Assembly: GCA_009777515.1 (NCBI GenBank)
Contig: WRLR01000027.1
Span: 1 to 41,017 of the forward strand
Reading direction: 5' to 3'
From: Oscillospiraceae bacterium
GTDB lineage: Bacteria > Bacillota > Clostridia > WRLR01
DNA length: 41,017 nt
Shown in pieces: positions 7,039 through 15,448 of this stretch. Each line of letters opens with the position of its first letter. Positions within the stretch are counted from its first letter, which is position 1. The position numbers and the translations under genes were made by a program. Below the pieces are notes generated by a model. That model did not search any database and had not been told where the DNA came from. It was given only the letters and a program-made list of their open reading frames with translations.

Positions 7039-9162
7039 TCAAATTTGATATTCTGTGCGCGCCAGTACTTCTTCTTGCATTGTGGGAGACAGTTTTACGA
7101 AATAATCGCTATAGCCCCCTACGCGCACTATAACGTCGCGATATGCGTCGGGATTTTCTTTCGCTTTCAAAAGCGTCTCCCTATCCACAACATTTACTTG
7201 CAACTCAAACCCGCCGCGATCCAGATACGTTTTTATTATCGCAATCAATTTTTCTACTGACGCCTCGTTAAACATCTTTTTTGAAAACTTCATGTTAACC
7301 GCGACGCCGCCGATAAATTTATGGTGATCCCATTTTGTGCTCGATAAAACCGCTGCGGTAGGCCCCCGCAGCTCACGGCCCTGAGCCGGCCCGGAGCCGT
7401 CCCCCAAGGGGAAGCCCGCTTTCCTTCCATCCGGCGACGCGCCGGTTTTTTGGCCAAATTGGTCATGCATAATCCAGCAAAATAAGCTCGGGACGAGATA
7501 GTTTTCTTTCCGCTTTTGATATTTGCTCATTATATCAGTCAGCCACTGCGTCAATGATATGACGTATTTGTCGGCTTCATCGTTATCATTGCCATATTTG
7601 GGAACCGCATTCAATATTCTCTGCCTTACGATCTCATATCCATCATAATCATTTTTCAGCGCCGCACGAAGCGTATCCATAGGCAATTCCCCGCTGCCGT
7701 AGACGAGCTTTTCCAATACGCAAAGCGCATCCGCCACGTTCGACAAACCGACAAATGACGGCATTATCCAGTTGTAGCGGGCGCCGCCTTGCTCTATGTC
7801 CACTCCTTTTTCAAGGCAGTCGTTGACGAAGCAGGATAGCAACGGATCCATCATATATCTCGCGCGATCTGCGCGCAGCCTGGTCTCGTTTATAAGGTTT
7901 TCAACAATCCCGCTCTCGACATGGGCGAAATACGCGTCCAACAGCATCTCCAGCGAGGGATAGTCCTTTTCCATAACTTCCAGCAGCTTTTGCACAAGGT
8001 TCATGTACGGGCTGGCCACCCAGACGTTTGACGATGCAATTGGCGTTATTTCGACGCAAGTGGAATGGATGTAATCATGGGACTCATCCTTAGGCAGCCC
8101 GTGGAACTCTAGCCCTTTGGAAATCACATCGTCGTTGAAGATCGCGGGATGCGAGTGGCCTTCGCCCAATATTTCGCACGCAAGCCGCAAATCCTCCTCC
8201 GGCGTGTCCCGGCACCAGCAAAGGCCCACCCCCGGATAGATCAACCTGACATGGCGCACGGCTTCCATGCCCATTCGCGTTAAATCGTTGGAAACCACGC
8301 GCCCGTCTTTTTCCCGGCCCCCGACCATGTATCCGGATGCCAAGCCGCTGGGTATCCTTGTCTCCAACAGTATCGCATAGCAATCAATAAGCGTTTGGGC
8401 GAAATATGGGGTTATAATACCATTTTCCACATCATGCTTATAAAATTGCCATAAATACCTGTCGGGGCGCCCCAACTGATAAAGATGGCTGCCGGGCACA
8501 AAGGGCCTCGCGCTGATGCAAAAGGTTATAAAGTGCGCCGCTTGGATAGCTTCATAAAAACTTGAGGCTGGATAGCGCGGGGCTTTTCGCAGGTTTTTTG
8601 CGATTAAAAGTAGCTCTTGCCTGCGTTTTTCGCACCCACATGATTTGGCCTGTGCACAGGCTTCCTCCGCATAGCGTTCCGCGAAACGCATTACGCCCTC
8701 GAGCGAACGTATGCACGCCATGTAAAAATTGTCTTTTTCTATGTCCCCAGGCAGTGTAAGATCAAGCCTTTCCCGTTTTTTCGCGATGTCCGCGACAATG
8801 CCCTCTATGCCCTTGTTTAGCAGCAGATCATAGTCGATTGTCATGTGGGATGCCTGGCCGCGCATCGCTGGGGTGACCTGGATGGCATATTCTTCTAAAA
8901 GCTTGTATTCCTCCTGCTCGTCCTTTGTGAACTCCCTGCCAGCCATACGCCCGACAATTAATTCATCACTGCCGATATACGGAGCCGTGTTGTCGAAAAT
9001 ATCGTATATAGCTTCGCCGACCCGCAAAGCGTAGGCCTTATCCCTGTTGCGATCTTTTAAACTCTTGAAAAAGTGGTACTTCAGCTCACTGTAGTCATAA
9101 CTGCAACTTTGCGGGACAAGGCGCAATTTTTCAATTCTATCTTTGTCATAGCCTTTATCCAT
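7039..9162 (-). CDS. Glycyl radical enzyme, substrate unknown (PFL-like family)
   Basis: A 707-residue radical enzyme. The C-terminal glycyl-radical motif RVGGYSDYF puts the radical Gly at about 683. The thiyl-radical Cys is at 369 in STCVEITPIA, with Glu two residues later (C-V-E). That pattern is typical of the dehydratase/lyase branch and excludes pyruvate formate-lyase, which has two adjacent Cys. At about 700 residues it is shorter than HypD, choline lyase or glycerol dehydratase (about 790-850). It also shows YGNDNDEAD and GASPDGRKAGFPLGDG, which are common to the family. Its activase is encoded immediately upstream (68-bp gap) on the same strand, so the two form an operon. The ribosome-binding region is triplicated (9163-9222). 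The substrate cannot be named from sequence. Confidence 0.92.
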   Translation of the reverse strand: MDKGYDKDRIEKLRLVPQSCSYDYSELKYHFFKSLKDRNRDKAYALRVGEAIYDIFDNTAPYIGSDELIVGRMAGREFTKDEQEEYKLLEEYAIQVTPAMRGQASHMTIDYDLLLNKGIEGIVADIAKKRERLDLTLPGDIEKDNFYMACIRSLEGVMRFAERYAEEACAQAKSCGCEKRRQELLLIAKNLRKAPRYPASSFYEAIQAAHFITFCISARPFVPGSHLYQLGRPDRYLWQFYKHDVENGIITPYFAQTLIDCYAILLETRIPSGLASGYMVGGREKDGRVVSNDLTRMGMEAVRHVRLIYPGVGLCWCRDTPEEDLRLACEILGEGHSHPAIFNDDVISKGLEFHGLPKDESHDYIHSTCVEITPIASSNVWVASPYMNLVQKLLEVMEKDYPSLEMLLDAYFAHVESGIVENLINETRLRADRARYMMDPLLSCFVNDCLEKGVDIEQGGARYNWIMPSFVGLSNVADALCVLEKLVYGSGELPMDTLRAALKNDYDGYEIVRQRILNAVPKYGNDNDEADKYVISLTQWLTDIMSKYQKRKENYLVPSLFCWIMHDQFGQKTGASPDGRKAGFPLGDGSGPAQGRELRGPTAAVLSSTKWDHHKFIGGVAVNMKFSKKMFNEASVEKLIAIIKTYLDRGGFELQVNVVDRETLLKAKENPDAYRDVIVRVGGYSDYFVKLSPTMQEEVLARTEYQI

Positions 9163-9222
9163 ATACTTACGCTACCTTCCTAATACTTACGCTACCTTCC
9201 TTATACTTACGCCACCTTCCTT
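9163..9222 (-). repeat. Three tandem 20-bp copies carrying the ribosome-binding site
   Basis: Three head-to-tail 20-bp units (9163-9182, 9183-9202, 9203-9222) differ at only one or two positions. On the minus strand each reads AAGGAAGGTRGCGTAAGTAT, so each has a purine-rich Shine-Dalgarno-like AAGGAAGG. The copy nearest the ATG at 9162 has good spacing. The array fills nearly the whole activase-to-enzyme gap. Confidence 0.85.
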
Positions 9223-9230
9223 CGGCGAGC

Positions 9231-10139
9231 CTATGATGCGAACACCGGCACAACCGTATGCCTTTTCATAAATTCCACCCATTCCGCGACCATATCTATA
9301 GGGGTTATAGACGCGTCGGCGTGGCGTGCGATCTTACCGATGGCCTCAGCCTTCGATATGCCCAGCGGATGATATGGCTCGATGTCTATGTGGTCGATGT
9401 TTAAGAGCCGGCCCGCTAGCTCGCAGAGCTTTATAAAATGTGCCTCGTTATCATTGAGGCCCGGAATTATCGGGCAGCGCAGCACGATCTTTGCTCCTGA
9501 CGCGTCTAGCCGTTGATAATTTTCCAATATTGTCTCGTTAGTGACGCCTGTAAATTCTTTGTGGCGTAATGGATCAGTTTCTTTGACATCGCATAGAAAA
9601 ACATCTATAAACTTTGCCGCTTTATCAAGAATTTCATACGCCGCAGCGCCGCAAGTTTCAACACATGTGTGGAGGCCCTCGCTTTTGGCATGCGAGAGCA
9701 GGGCAATGGCGAATTCCGGTTGAAAAAACGGCTCTCCACCTGATAGTGTAATGCCCCCACCTGAATTGCGGTAGAATGCCTCATCTTTTTTTACTTCTTC
9801 CAAAACCTCCGCGACAGTAGCTTCCCTCCCAATGATTTCCAACGCGCCGGTAGGACATGCTTGTGTACATTTGCCGCAACGCGCGCAGCTATCTCGCATA
9901 AAAGAGTGTTGCCCTATATCCAAACCGTGCAGTTTTTCTTTGCAAGGAGCTACGCACGCGCCACAATAAAGGCATTTTGAAGGATAATAGGCGATTTCAG
10001 GTCTTTTTTCATGGGACTCAGGATTGTGGCACCACAAACAATCCAGCGGACAACCTTTCATGAATACTGTCGTCCGAATCCCTGGGCCATCATGGATTGA
10101 AAAGCGCTGTATATCAAATATGACTCCCTTTACATCCAT
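9231..10139 (-). CDS. Glycyl-radical enzyme activating enzyme (radical SAM)
   Basis: Generates the glycyl radical on the enzyme encoded just downstream by reductive cleavage of S-adenosylmethionine. The radical-SAM cluster motif is GCPLDCLWCHNP (CxxxCxxC), preceded by the activase signature RFSIHDGPGIRTTVF. A two-cluster ferredoxin insert follows (CLYCGACVAPC and CARCGKCTQACP), then the SAM-binding ITLSGGEPFFQ. Length of 302-308 residues is normal for GRE activases with a ferredoxin domain. I prefer the ATG at 10139, which begins MDVKGVIF; a GTG at 10157 in the same frame is possible, and AGGTGG lies far (about 14 nt) from the ATG, so the start is uncertain. Confidence 0.92.
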   Translation of the reverse strand: MDVKGVIFDIQRFSIHDGPGIRTTVFMKGCPLDCLWCHNPESHEKRPEIAYYPSKCLYCGACVAPCKEKLHGLDIGQHSFMRDSCARCGKCTQACPTGALEIIGREATVAEVLEEVKKDEAFYRNSGGGITLSGGEPFFQPEFAIALLSHAKSEGLHTCVETCGAAAYEILDKAAKFIDVFLCDVKETDPLRHKEFTGVTNETILENYQRLDASGAKIVLRCPIIPGLNDNEAHFIKLCELAGRLLNIDHIDIEPYHPLGISKAEAIGKIARHADASITPIDMVAEWVEFMKRHTVVPVFAS

Positions 10140-10186
10140 TGTATTCAAAGTAACCACCTAAAACATTACTTGCTGACATATCGCTC

Positions 10187-10354
10187 GCAGCATTACGTAG
10201 CATTACATAGCATTACAAGCATTTCGCAACATTACAATCATTACGCAGCACTACGCAGCATTACACAGAATTGCACAGGATTGCACAACAGTACGCAGTA
10301 TTACGCAACATTACACAGCATTACGCAGTATTACGCAGTATTACGCAGCATTAT
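10187..10354. repeat. Degenerate tandem array with 10-bp period
   Basis: About 17 consecutive units of consensus GCAGYATTAC, mostly exactly 10 bp with a few of 9, over about 168 bp. The array lies between the divergently transcribed activase/GRE operon (minus) and cysteine synthase (plus). There are no unique spacers, so it is not CRISPR. Translating it gives only repetitive peptides, so short open frames here are not genes. The rest of the gap (10355-10560) is AT-rich with no gene seen. Confidence 0.85.
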
Positions 10355-10623
10355 ATGATATATGCCAGTTTGGCTTTTTCTTTTATGCCTTGGCATTTTA
10401 ATCACTCAGACAATAATTTATCAAATTATGTATGCTCTGACAACACAAGAGCACAGGCCATTTCATTGCCCAGGAATAATTAATGGTTTATTAATGGTTA
10501 ATTAATTGGCCGGTTTATCGGAGGTTTTGTCCCAACCGGGCGCTGCTGTGTTAAAATGTCGGTATGGGCATAGACACTGAGGAGCATGGGGCACGGGACA
10601 CGGAACACGGGGGGCATTCTTGC

Positions 10624-11520
10624 ATGTTGCACGCCAATATCCTCGCTACCATAGGCGCAACGCCGATGGTGCGCATCAACAATATCAATAAAAATCCTGC
10701 GGTCGAGCTGTACGCCAAAATTGAGGGCTTCAACCCCACCGGCAGCATCAAGGACAGGATCGCCCTAAAGATGGTCGAGCAAGCCGAAGCGGAGGGCATC
10801 CTGACAAGGGACAAGATCATCATCGAAGCCACGTCGGGAAACACCGGCATCGGCCTTGCCATGATTGGCGCTGTCAAGGGCTACAGGGTACAGATCGTTA
10901 TGAGCTCGGCGGTTTCCGTAGAGCGGCAGAAGATGATCAAGGCCTTCGGTGGTGAGATCATACTCACCGACCCCGCGCTCGGGACTGACGGCGCCATCAT
11001 TAAGACGAGGGAACTCATATCGGCCGATCCGGATAAATATTTCAACCCCAACCAGTTTTCCAACGTATACAACAAGATTACGCACTATAAGACCACGGCG
11101 GAAGAAATTTGGGAGCAGACGGGTGGCCGCGTGACGCATTTCGTGTCGTCGCTGGGCACGTCCGGCACGTTGATGGGAGTCGGGACGATGCTAAAGGAGC
11201 GCAACCCGTCAATCAAAATTATCGAGGCGCAGCCTGTCAAGGGGCATTACATCCAGGGCTTGAAAAACATGGAGGAGGCCATCGTCCCGGAGATATACGA
11301 AATCGGCGAGATAGACGAGAGCATACTCATAGACACAGCCGAGGCGTACGAAATGGCCCGGCGGATTGTGCGCGAGGAAGGCATATTCGTCGGCATGTCC
11401 AGCGGGGCGGCAATGCTGGCCGCAGTCAGGGTGATCGAGAGGCTGGACAGCGGCCTAATGGTGGTAATCCTGCCCGACAGGGGCGAAAAATACCTGAGCA
11501 CCGATCTGTTTTTGGTGTGA
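10624..11520 (+). CDS. cysK: Cysteine synthase family (O-acetylserine sulfhydrylase, PLP enzyme)
   Basis: Makes cysteine from O-acetylserine and sulfide. Visible blocks are GFNPTGSIKDRIALKM with the PLP-binding Lys at residue 43, EATSGNTGIGLA (the substrate/PLP phosphate loop), VSSLGTSGTLMGVG, and GMSSGAAMLAA near the end. At 298 residues it fits CysK/CysM length without the C-terminal regulatory domain of eukaryotic CBS. The frame is open from 10564, but the ATG at 10624 begins the conserved N-terminus (ANILATIGATPMVR) and follows a G-rich stretch nine bases upstream, so the first 20 codons are probably not translated. CysM or a related beta-synthase cannot be excluded. It is the only plus-strand gene between the two GRE operons. 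Confidence 0.88.
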   Translation: MLHANILATIGATPMVRINNINKNPAVELYAKIEGFNPTGSIKDRIALKMVEQAEAEGILTRDKIIIEATSGNTGIGLAMIGAVKGYRVQIVMSSAVSVERQKMIKAFGGEIILTDPALGTDGAIIKTRELISADPDKYFNPNQFSNVYNKITHYKTTAEEIWEQTGGRVTHFVSSLGTSGTLMGVGTMLKERNPSIKIIEAQPVKGHYIQGLKNMEEAIVPEIYEIGEIDESILIDTAEAYEMARRIVREEGIFVGMSSGAAMLAAVRVIERLDSGLMVVILPDRGEKYLSTDLFLV

Positions 11521-11657
11521 ATGAAATCGTTGTGAAATTACCGCATCATATCATGAAAATTGTTTTCCACATTATAAAGCGTATTATGCCATTCTTCGTT
11601 TAATTTGCTCAATTAATACGCTCAATTGATGCGTTTAGTAGGGCTTGGGTGCGTCGC

Positions 11658-14165
11658 CTACATCGGTTGCTCCGTCCTGTTGATTATTTCGTCCTGCAGG
11701 GCTTTGTCCAGGTTCCGGAAGTAGTCGCTGTAGCCCGCGACGCGGACGATCAGGTCCCGGTATTCGTCCGGGCGCGCCTGGGCGTCAAGCAGGGTCTGCC
11801 TGTCCACGACGTTGAACTGTATGTGGTGGCCGTCCATCGTGAAATAGGAGCGTATCAACGCCGCGACGCTGCGCGTACCCTCATCGCCTTCCACGACGGA
11901 TGGCGTGAACTTTTGGTTGAGCAGCGCCCCGCCGGTCTTTAACTGGTCTAGCTTCGCGGCCGATTTCAAGACCGCCGTCGGCCCCTTGCGGTCTGCGCCT
12001 TTTTCCGGCGATATGCCATCAGCCAGAGGGACTCCGGCGCGCCTGCCGTTGGGGCTGGCCTGCATGACCTGGCCAAAATAAACATGGCATGTCGTCGGTA
12101 AAAACTCAACTATGGTCTTGGAACCTTTGGGCGTGTCGCGCCCGGCGATCGCCGCCTGCAGCGAGTCCGCAACGTTCCGCATTATGTCGTCGGCGTAGTC
12201 GTCGTCGTTGCCATATTTCGGCGCTTCGCACACGAGGTTGAAGATTTCCTCATGACCGTTAAAATCAGCGGCGCAGGCGTCGATCATCTGATCCAGCGTG
12301 AGCGCCTTGTCCTCGTATACAAGCTTTTTGATGGCGGCGAGCGAGTCCGTTATCGTGGAAATTCCCACGCACTGTATATAGCTGGTGTTATAGCGGGCGC
12401 CCCCGGCGTTGTAGTCGATGCCCCGCGCAATGCAGTCGTCGGTGATGACGGAGAGCAGCGGCACGGGCATATGGTTCATGTACATGCGCTCGATCAGGTT
12501 GTTGCCGGCGATCTTCACGTCGGCGACATATGCGAGCTGCTTGGCAAATGCGTCGTAAAGCGCCTCGTACGAGTCGAAGGCGGCATAGCTGGCAGCGTCG
12601 CCGCTTGTTCCGCCGCCTGCGCTACTACCAGTGCCACTACCATTGCCACTATCCGCGCCACTATCCTCGACGTCCAAGCCGGCCGGGTCGCCCAAGTCCA
12701 GACTGGCCTGCTCCCCGGTATATCTGTCGCGGCCCCGGAACAGCACGAGTTCCAGGATTTTCGGGACATTGAAGTAGCCGGTCAGTACGTACGCTTCTTT
12801 GCCGGCTGTACCCGTCTCTACGCAGCCGCTGGCGATGCCGCCCTCCCTGGCGTCGTCGACGGACTTCCCCATGTTAAGCAGCTCCTGTATTATGGCCTCG
12901 GAGTTGTAAAAGGCGGGCTGGCCCCATCCCTTTTTTGATATCTTCACGGCCTCGCGCAAAAAATGCTCGGGGGACTTGCGCGATATCTGGACATTGGAAC
13001 TGGGCTGCAGCAGCTTCATCTCATCCATCACTTCGAGGATGAGGTAGCTGACCTCGCTGACGCCGCATGTCCCGTCCGGGCGCAGCGCGCCTGTGTTGAT
13101 GTTGCAAAAATCCGTGTATGTGGCGCTCTCTTTGAGCGTGACGCCCACCTTGGGCGGCGCCGGTTGGTTGTTGAACTGTATCCAAAAGTTTTCCAAAAGC
13201 TCGCGCGCAAACGCCCTTGTCAAAGTACCATCATTGACCTCGCGCTCATAAAACGGCTCCAGATGCTGGTCAAGCTTGCCCGGGGAGTACGCGTCCCAGT
13301 TGTTCATCTCGACAGTCACGCCGATGTGCGTAAACCAGTACATCTGCAGCGCCTGCCGAAATGTGCGGGGCGCGTGCGCCGGCACGGCGTCGCACACCGC
13401 CGCGAGTTCCAAAAGCTCCGCGCGCCAAGCCGGATCGGCCTCAGCCGCCGCCAGCTCCCTTGCCAGGGCGGCGTAGCGTTCGCCTAATATGATCATGCCC
13501 TCGCACGCGAGTCGCATCCCGGCCAGTTCCTCGCGCTTGTCCAACGCCGACGCATCGTTAAGATAGTCGAGCGAAGCGATCGCCGCGTCGATGTCCTCAA
13601 TAAAATCAAAATAACCTTTTTGGTATATCCGGCCGCCCGCAACCGTGTGCCCGGGCCCGCGCTGCATCAAAAACTCCGTGAACAGCCCGCCCCGGAACAA
13701 CCTGTGCCATTCCTCCGGCAACAGCGCGTTGATTTTTTCCATCATCGCCCGCCCGCGCCAATAGGGGATGACGACGTCGCGCTGGATGCGCCTGTCCTCC
13801 TCTGTAACTTGGAAAAATACGTTTTCCCTGTCGTTCATGTTGTCGAAATCAGACAGGGTATGGCAGCACAGCTCCGGGAACGTGGGCGCCGCCCACGGCT
13901 TGTGCCCTTTCTCACCGACGATGAGCGCGCCCCGTTCCAGGTAGAGGGTTCGGCGCTCCATTATATATTTAAAAGCATGGCCCCGCAGCACGGCGGGCGA
14001 GCATTTGCCCTCGTACAACTGATAGGCCTCCGTGAGCAGTACGGCCCGTTCCATAGATATGGACGGCTGCGACTCTTGCTCGCTGATCCGCCTCAGCCTG
14101 CGGATACGCTCCGTGGAGCCCCTACCCGCAGCGTCCGTAGTGACGGGTACATTAACTGTAGCCAT
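11658..14165 (-). CDS. hypD: Trans-4-hydroxy-L-proline dehydratase-like glycyl radical enzyme
   Basis: Probably removes water from trans-4-hydroxyproline to give pyrroline-5-carboxylate. Thiyl Cys448 and Glu450 lie in SGCVETGTAGKEAYVLTGY; the glycyl-radical loop is RVAGYSDYF with Gly811. The blocks FNNQPAPPKVGVTLKES, QPSSNVQISRKSPEHFL, GWGQPAFYNSEA, LPTTCHVYFGQVMQASPNGR and GHHIQFNVVDRQTLLDAQ match my memory of the HypD subfamily far better than PFL, choline or glycerol lyases. At 835 residues it exceeds the roughly 790 of HypD. The excess sits in a Ser/Gly/Asp-rich insertion at about 497-530, between the Cys and Gly loops. GGGGGTAAGG precedes the ATG. The activase lies upstream on the same strand. 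No proC is seen nearby. HypD is likely, not proven. Confidence 0.82.
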   Translation of the reverse strand: MATVNVPVTTDAAGRGSTERIRRLRRISEQESQPSISMERAVLLTEAYQLYEGKCSPAVLRGHAFKYIMERRTLYLERGALIVGEKGHKPWAAPTFPELCCHTLSDFDNMNDRENVFFQVTEEDRRIQRDVVIPYWRGRAMMEKINALLPEEWHRLFRGGLFTEFLMQRGPGHTVAGGRIYQKGYFDFIEDIDAAIASLDYLNDASALDKREELAGMRLACEGMIILGERYAALARELAAAEADPAWRAELLELAAVCDAVPAHAPRTFRQALQMYWFTHIGVTVEMNNWDAYSPGKLDQHLEPFYEREVNDGTLTRAFARELLENFWIQFNNQPAPPKVGVTLKESATYTDFCNINTGALRPDGTCGVSEVSYLILEVMDEMKLLQPSSNVQISRKSPEHFLREAVKISKKGWGQPAFYNSEAIIQELLNMGKSVDDAREGGIASGCVETGTAGKEAYVLTGYFNVPKILELVLFRGRDRYTGEQASLDLGDPAGLDVEDSGADSGNGSGTGSSAGGGTSGDAASYAAFDSYEALYDAFAKQLAYVADVKIAGNNLIERMYMNHMPVPLLSVITDDCIARGIDYNAGGARYNTSYIQCVGISTITDSLAAIKKLVYEDKALTLDQMIDACAADFNGHEEIFNLVCEAPKYGNDDDYADDIMRNVADSLQAAIAGRDTPKGSKTIVEFLPTTCHVYFGQVMQASPNGRRAGVPLADGISPEKGADRKGPTAVLKSAAKLDQLKTGGALLNQKFTPSVVEGDEGTRSVAALIRSYFTMDGHHIQFNVVDRQTLLDAQARPDEYRDLIVRVAGYSDYFRNLDKALQDEIINRTEQPM
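12595..12675 (-). repeat. Low-complexity in-frame insertion in the HypD-like gene
   Basis: A microsatellite-like run of short GC-rich triplet/hexamer variants encodes about 30 residues of Ser, Gly, Asp and Ala (residues about 497-530 of the enzyme). It sits between two conserved blocks of the barrel and accounts for the protein being longer than typical HypD. The frame is kept. Confidence 0.75.
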
Positions 14166-14311
14166 ACCTTACCCCCAAAATACATTAATATGCCAATCAT
14201 TTGCGCTTCCGAATAATAACTATAATAACTACTATGAAAGTCGTTGGCTCGGAAAATGCGATTTCCCTCGCCTCACGGGCATGAAACGCCCGCGCGTCGC
14301 GTTGCGCCGCG

Positions 14312-14372
14312 ATAGTGTTCACGCCGCCATACTTTCGTGCCATATTGGTGACGGCACTGTCGTGAACACTAT
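14312..14372. repeat. Inverted repeat between the HypD-like gene and its activase
   Basis: A perfect 12-bp inverted repeat (ATAGTGTTCACG at 14312-14323, CGTGAACACTAT at 14361-14372) has partly complementary sequence inside (GCCGCCATA against TATTGGTGACGGC). In the transcript it would form a long imperfect hairpin. It lies in the unusually large 278-bp gap inside an otherwise simple operon. It may tune enzyme-to-activase ratio or be a small mobile repeat. Confidence 0.6.
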
Positions 14373-14443
14373 TATATGATTATAAGCTAAATCATTGCAT
14401 AATATTATCATTATATTTATATTTATCATCTACATATTTTTAT

Positions 14444-15412
14444 CTACATATTTATGCCGCCGCCGACGCCGGCCTTGAAGCCGGACGCAAACCAAAAATG
14501 CCTCAGCTCGTCCAACCTTTCCGCATGCGGCGCGTCAAATGCCGGCGGTGCGAGACCCAGCCTCGTGTATTTGCCGCGCGCGTACGCGTGGTATGGCAGC
14601 AGGCTGATAAACTTCGGCTTTACCTGCTTCGCTTCCAGCCAGCGGGCGATGCGCTCCATGTCGTCCAGGCCGTCGTTGACGCCCGCGAGCAGCGGCAGCC
14701 GCAGGCAAATCGCCGCCCCGTCGCGGCTGAGCTGTGACAAATTCTCCAAAATGCGTTTGTTGGATACGCCCGTATAAAATATATGTTTGCTGTCGTCCAG
14801 CATTTTTATGTCATATAGGAACAGGTCCGTCAAGTGCAGCACTCCCGCAAACGCGGCATATGGGACGTCCCCGCAGGTGTCAATGGCGACAGAGACGCCC
14901 CGGCGCCCCAGCTCTTCCATCAGCGCGGAGATATACGCCATATTGCACGACAGCGGCTCCCCGCCGGACAGCGTCGCGCCGCCGCCGGACTCGTCGTAAA
15001 ATATCCTGTCTTTTGCCAGTTCGTCGGCCAGTTCGCCGACAGACCATGCCCTGTAGGTTGTGCCCGGGTCGCGTTCGCCTTCCTGACCGTTCCGGCTTTC
15101 CCGATCGCACATGCCTTCCTGGCCGCTCCAGCTTTCTGGTTCGCGCTCGCCTTCCTGGCTGCTCCGGTTTTCTGGTTCGCGCCCACCTTCCAAGTTGGAC
15201 AATCCTGCTGAATTGATCAACCCCTCCGGATTGTGGCACCATTTGCAACGCAGCGGGCAACCGCAAAAAAACACGGTTGTGCGGATGCCCGGACCGTCGT
15301 GGATGGAAAACCTCTGTATGTTGAATATATACGGCTCATATTGGCGGCTGGCACAGCCATGATAATAATTCACGATGTGATTATTTATACTCTTTTTTAA
15401 TTCTTTTGCCAT
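14444..15412 (-). CDS. Glycyl-radical activating enzyme for the HypD-like enzyme
   Basis: A 322-residue radical-SAM activase. RFSIHDGPGIRTTVFF leads into CGCPLRCKWCHNPEG, with cluster Cys at about 52, 56 and 59; SGGEPLS and DTCGDVPY follow. It is the expected partner of the HypD-like enzyme downstream. Where the neighbouring activase (9231-10139) has an eight-Cys ferredoxin insert, this one has about 50 residues of Glu/Arg/Ser/Gln repeats with a single Cys (residues about 67-117), so auxiliary clusters appear absent. No good Shine-Dalgarno precedes the ATG, leaving the start uncertain; a GTG 13 codons in is an alternative. Transcribed from the promoter at 15449-15477. Confidence 0.88.
   Translation of the reverse strand: MAKELKKSINNHIVNYYHGCASRQYEPYIFNIQRFSIHDGPGIRTTVFFCGCPLRCKWCHNPEGLINSAGLSNLEGGREPENRSSQEGEREPESWSGQEGMCDRESRNGQEGERDPGTTYRAWSVGELADELAKDRIFYDESGGGATLSGGEPLSCNMAYISALMEELGRRGVSVAIDTCGDVPYAAFAGVLHLTDLFLYDIKMLDDSKHIFYTGVSNKRILENLSQLSRDGAAICLRLPLLAGVNDGLDDMERIARWLEAKQVKPKFISLLPYHAYARGKYTRLGLAPPAFDAPHAERLDELRHFWFASGFKAGVGGGINM
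15063..15206 (-). repeat. 36-bp tandem repeat inside the activase gene
   Basis: About four imperfect 36-bp units, each encoding 12 residues of the type ESRSGQEGEREP. They replace the region where most activases carry a ferredoxin domain. All units are multiples of three, so the frame survives copy-number change. Confidence 0.85.
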
Positions 15413-15426
15413 TTGTTATACTAAAT

Positions 15427-15441
15427 ATACAAATTTTGTAT
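15427..15441. promoter_or_regulatory. Operator-like 15-bp perfect palindrome
   Basis: ATACAAA-T-TTTGTAT is a perfect palindrome with a single central base. It is placed just downstream of the -10 box at 15449-15454 of the hypD-operon promoter, at about +1 to +15. That is a typical place for a repressor site; the regulator is not identified. Confidence 0.55.
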
Positions 15442-15448
15442 TAGCAAT

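Noticed and set aside
7039-9162. Pyruvate formate-lyase (pflB) identity for the first glycyl-radical enzyme.
   Set aside because: PFL has two adjacent active-site Cys; this enzyme has C-V-E, as in dehydratases and lyases.
10187-10354. CRISPR array.
   Set aside because: Units are 10 bp and contiguous, with no spacers and no cas genes nearby.
10170-10483. Short plus-strand frames of Tyr/His/Ser/Ile repeats.
   Set aside because: They are translations of the 10-bp tandem array, without ribosome-binding sites or family motifs.
10527-10557. Promoter TTGTCC/TAAAAT for the cysteine synthase gene.
   Set aside because: The spacing is 19 bp and the -35 match is poor, so I do not list it as a feature.
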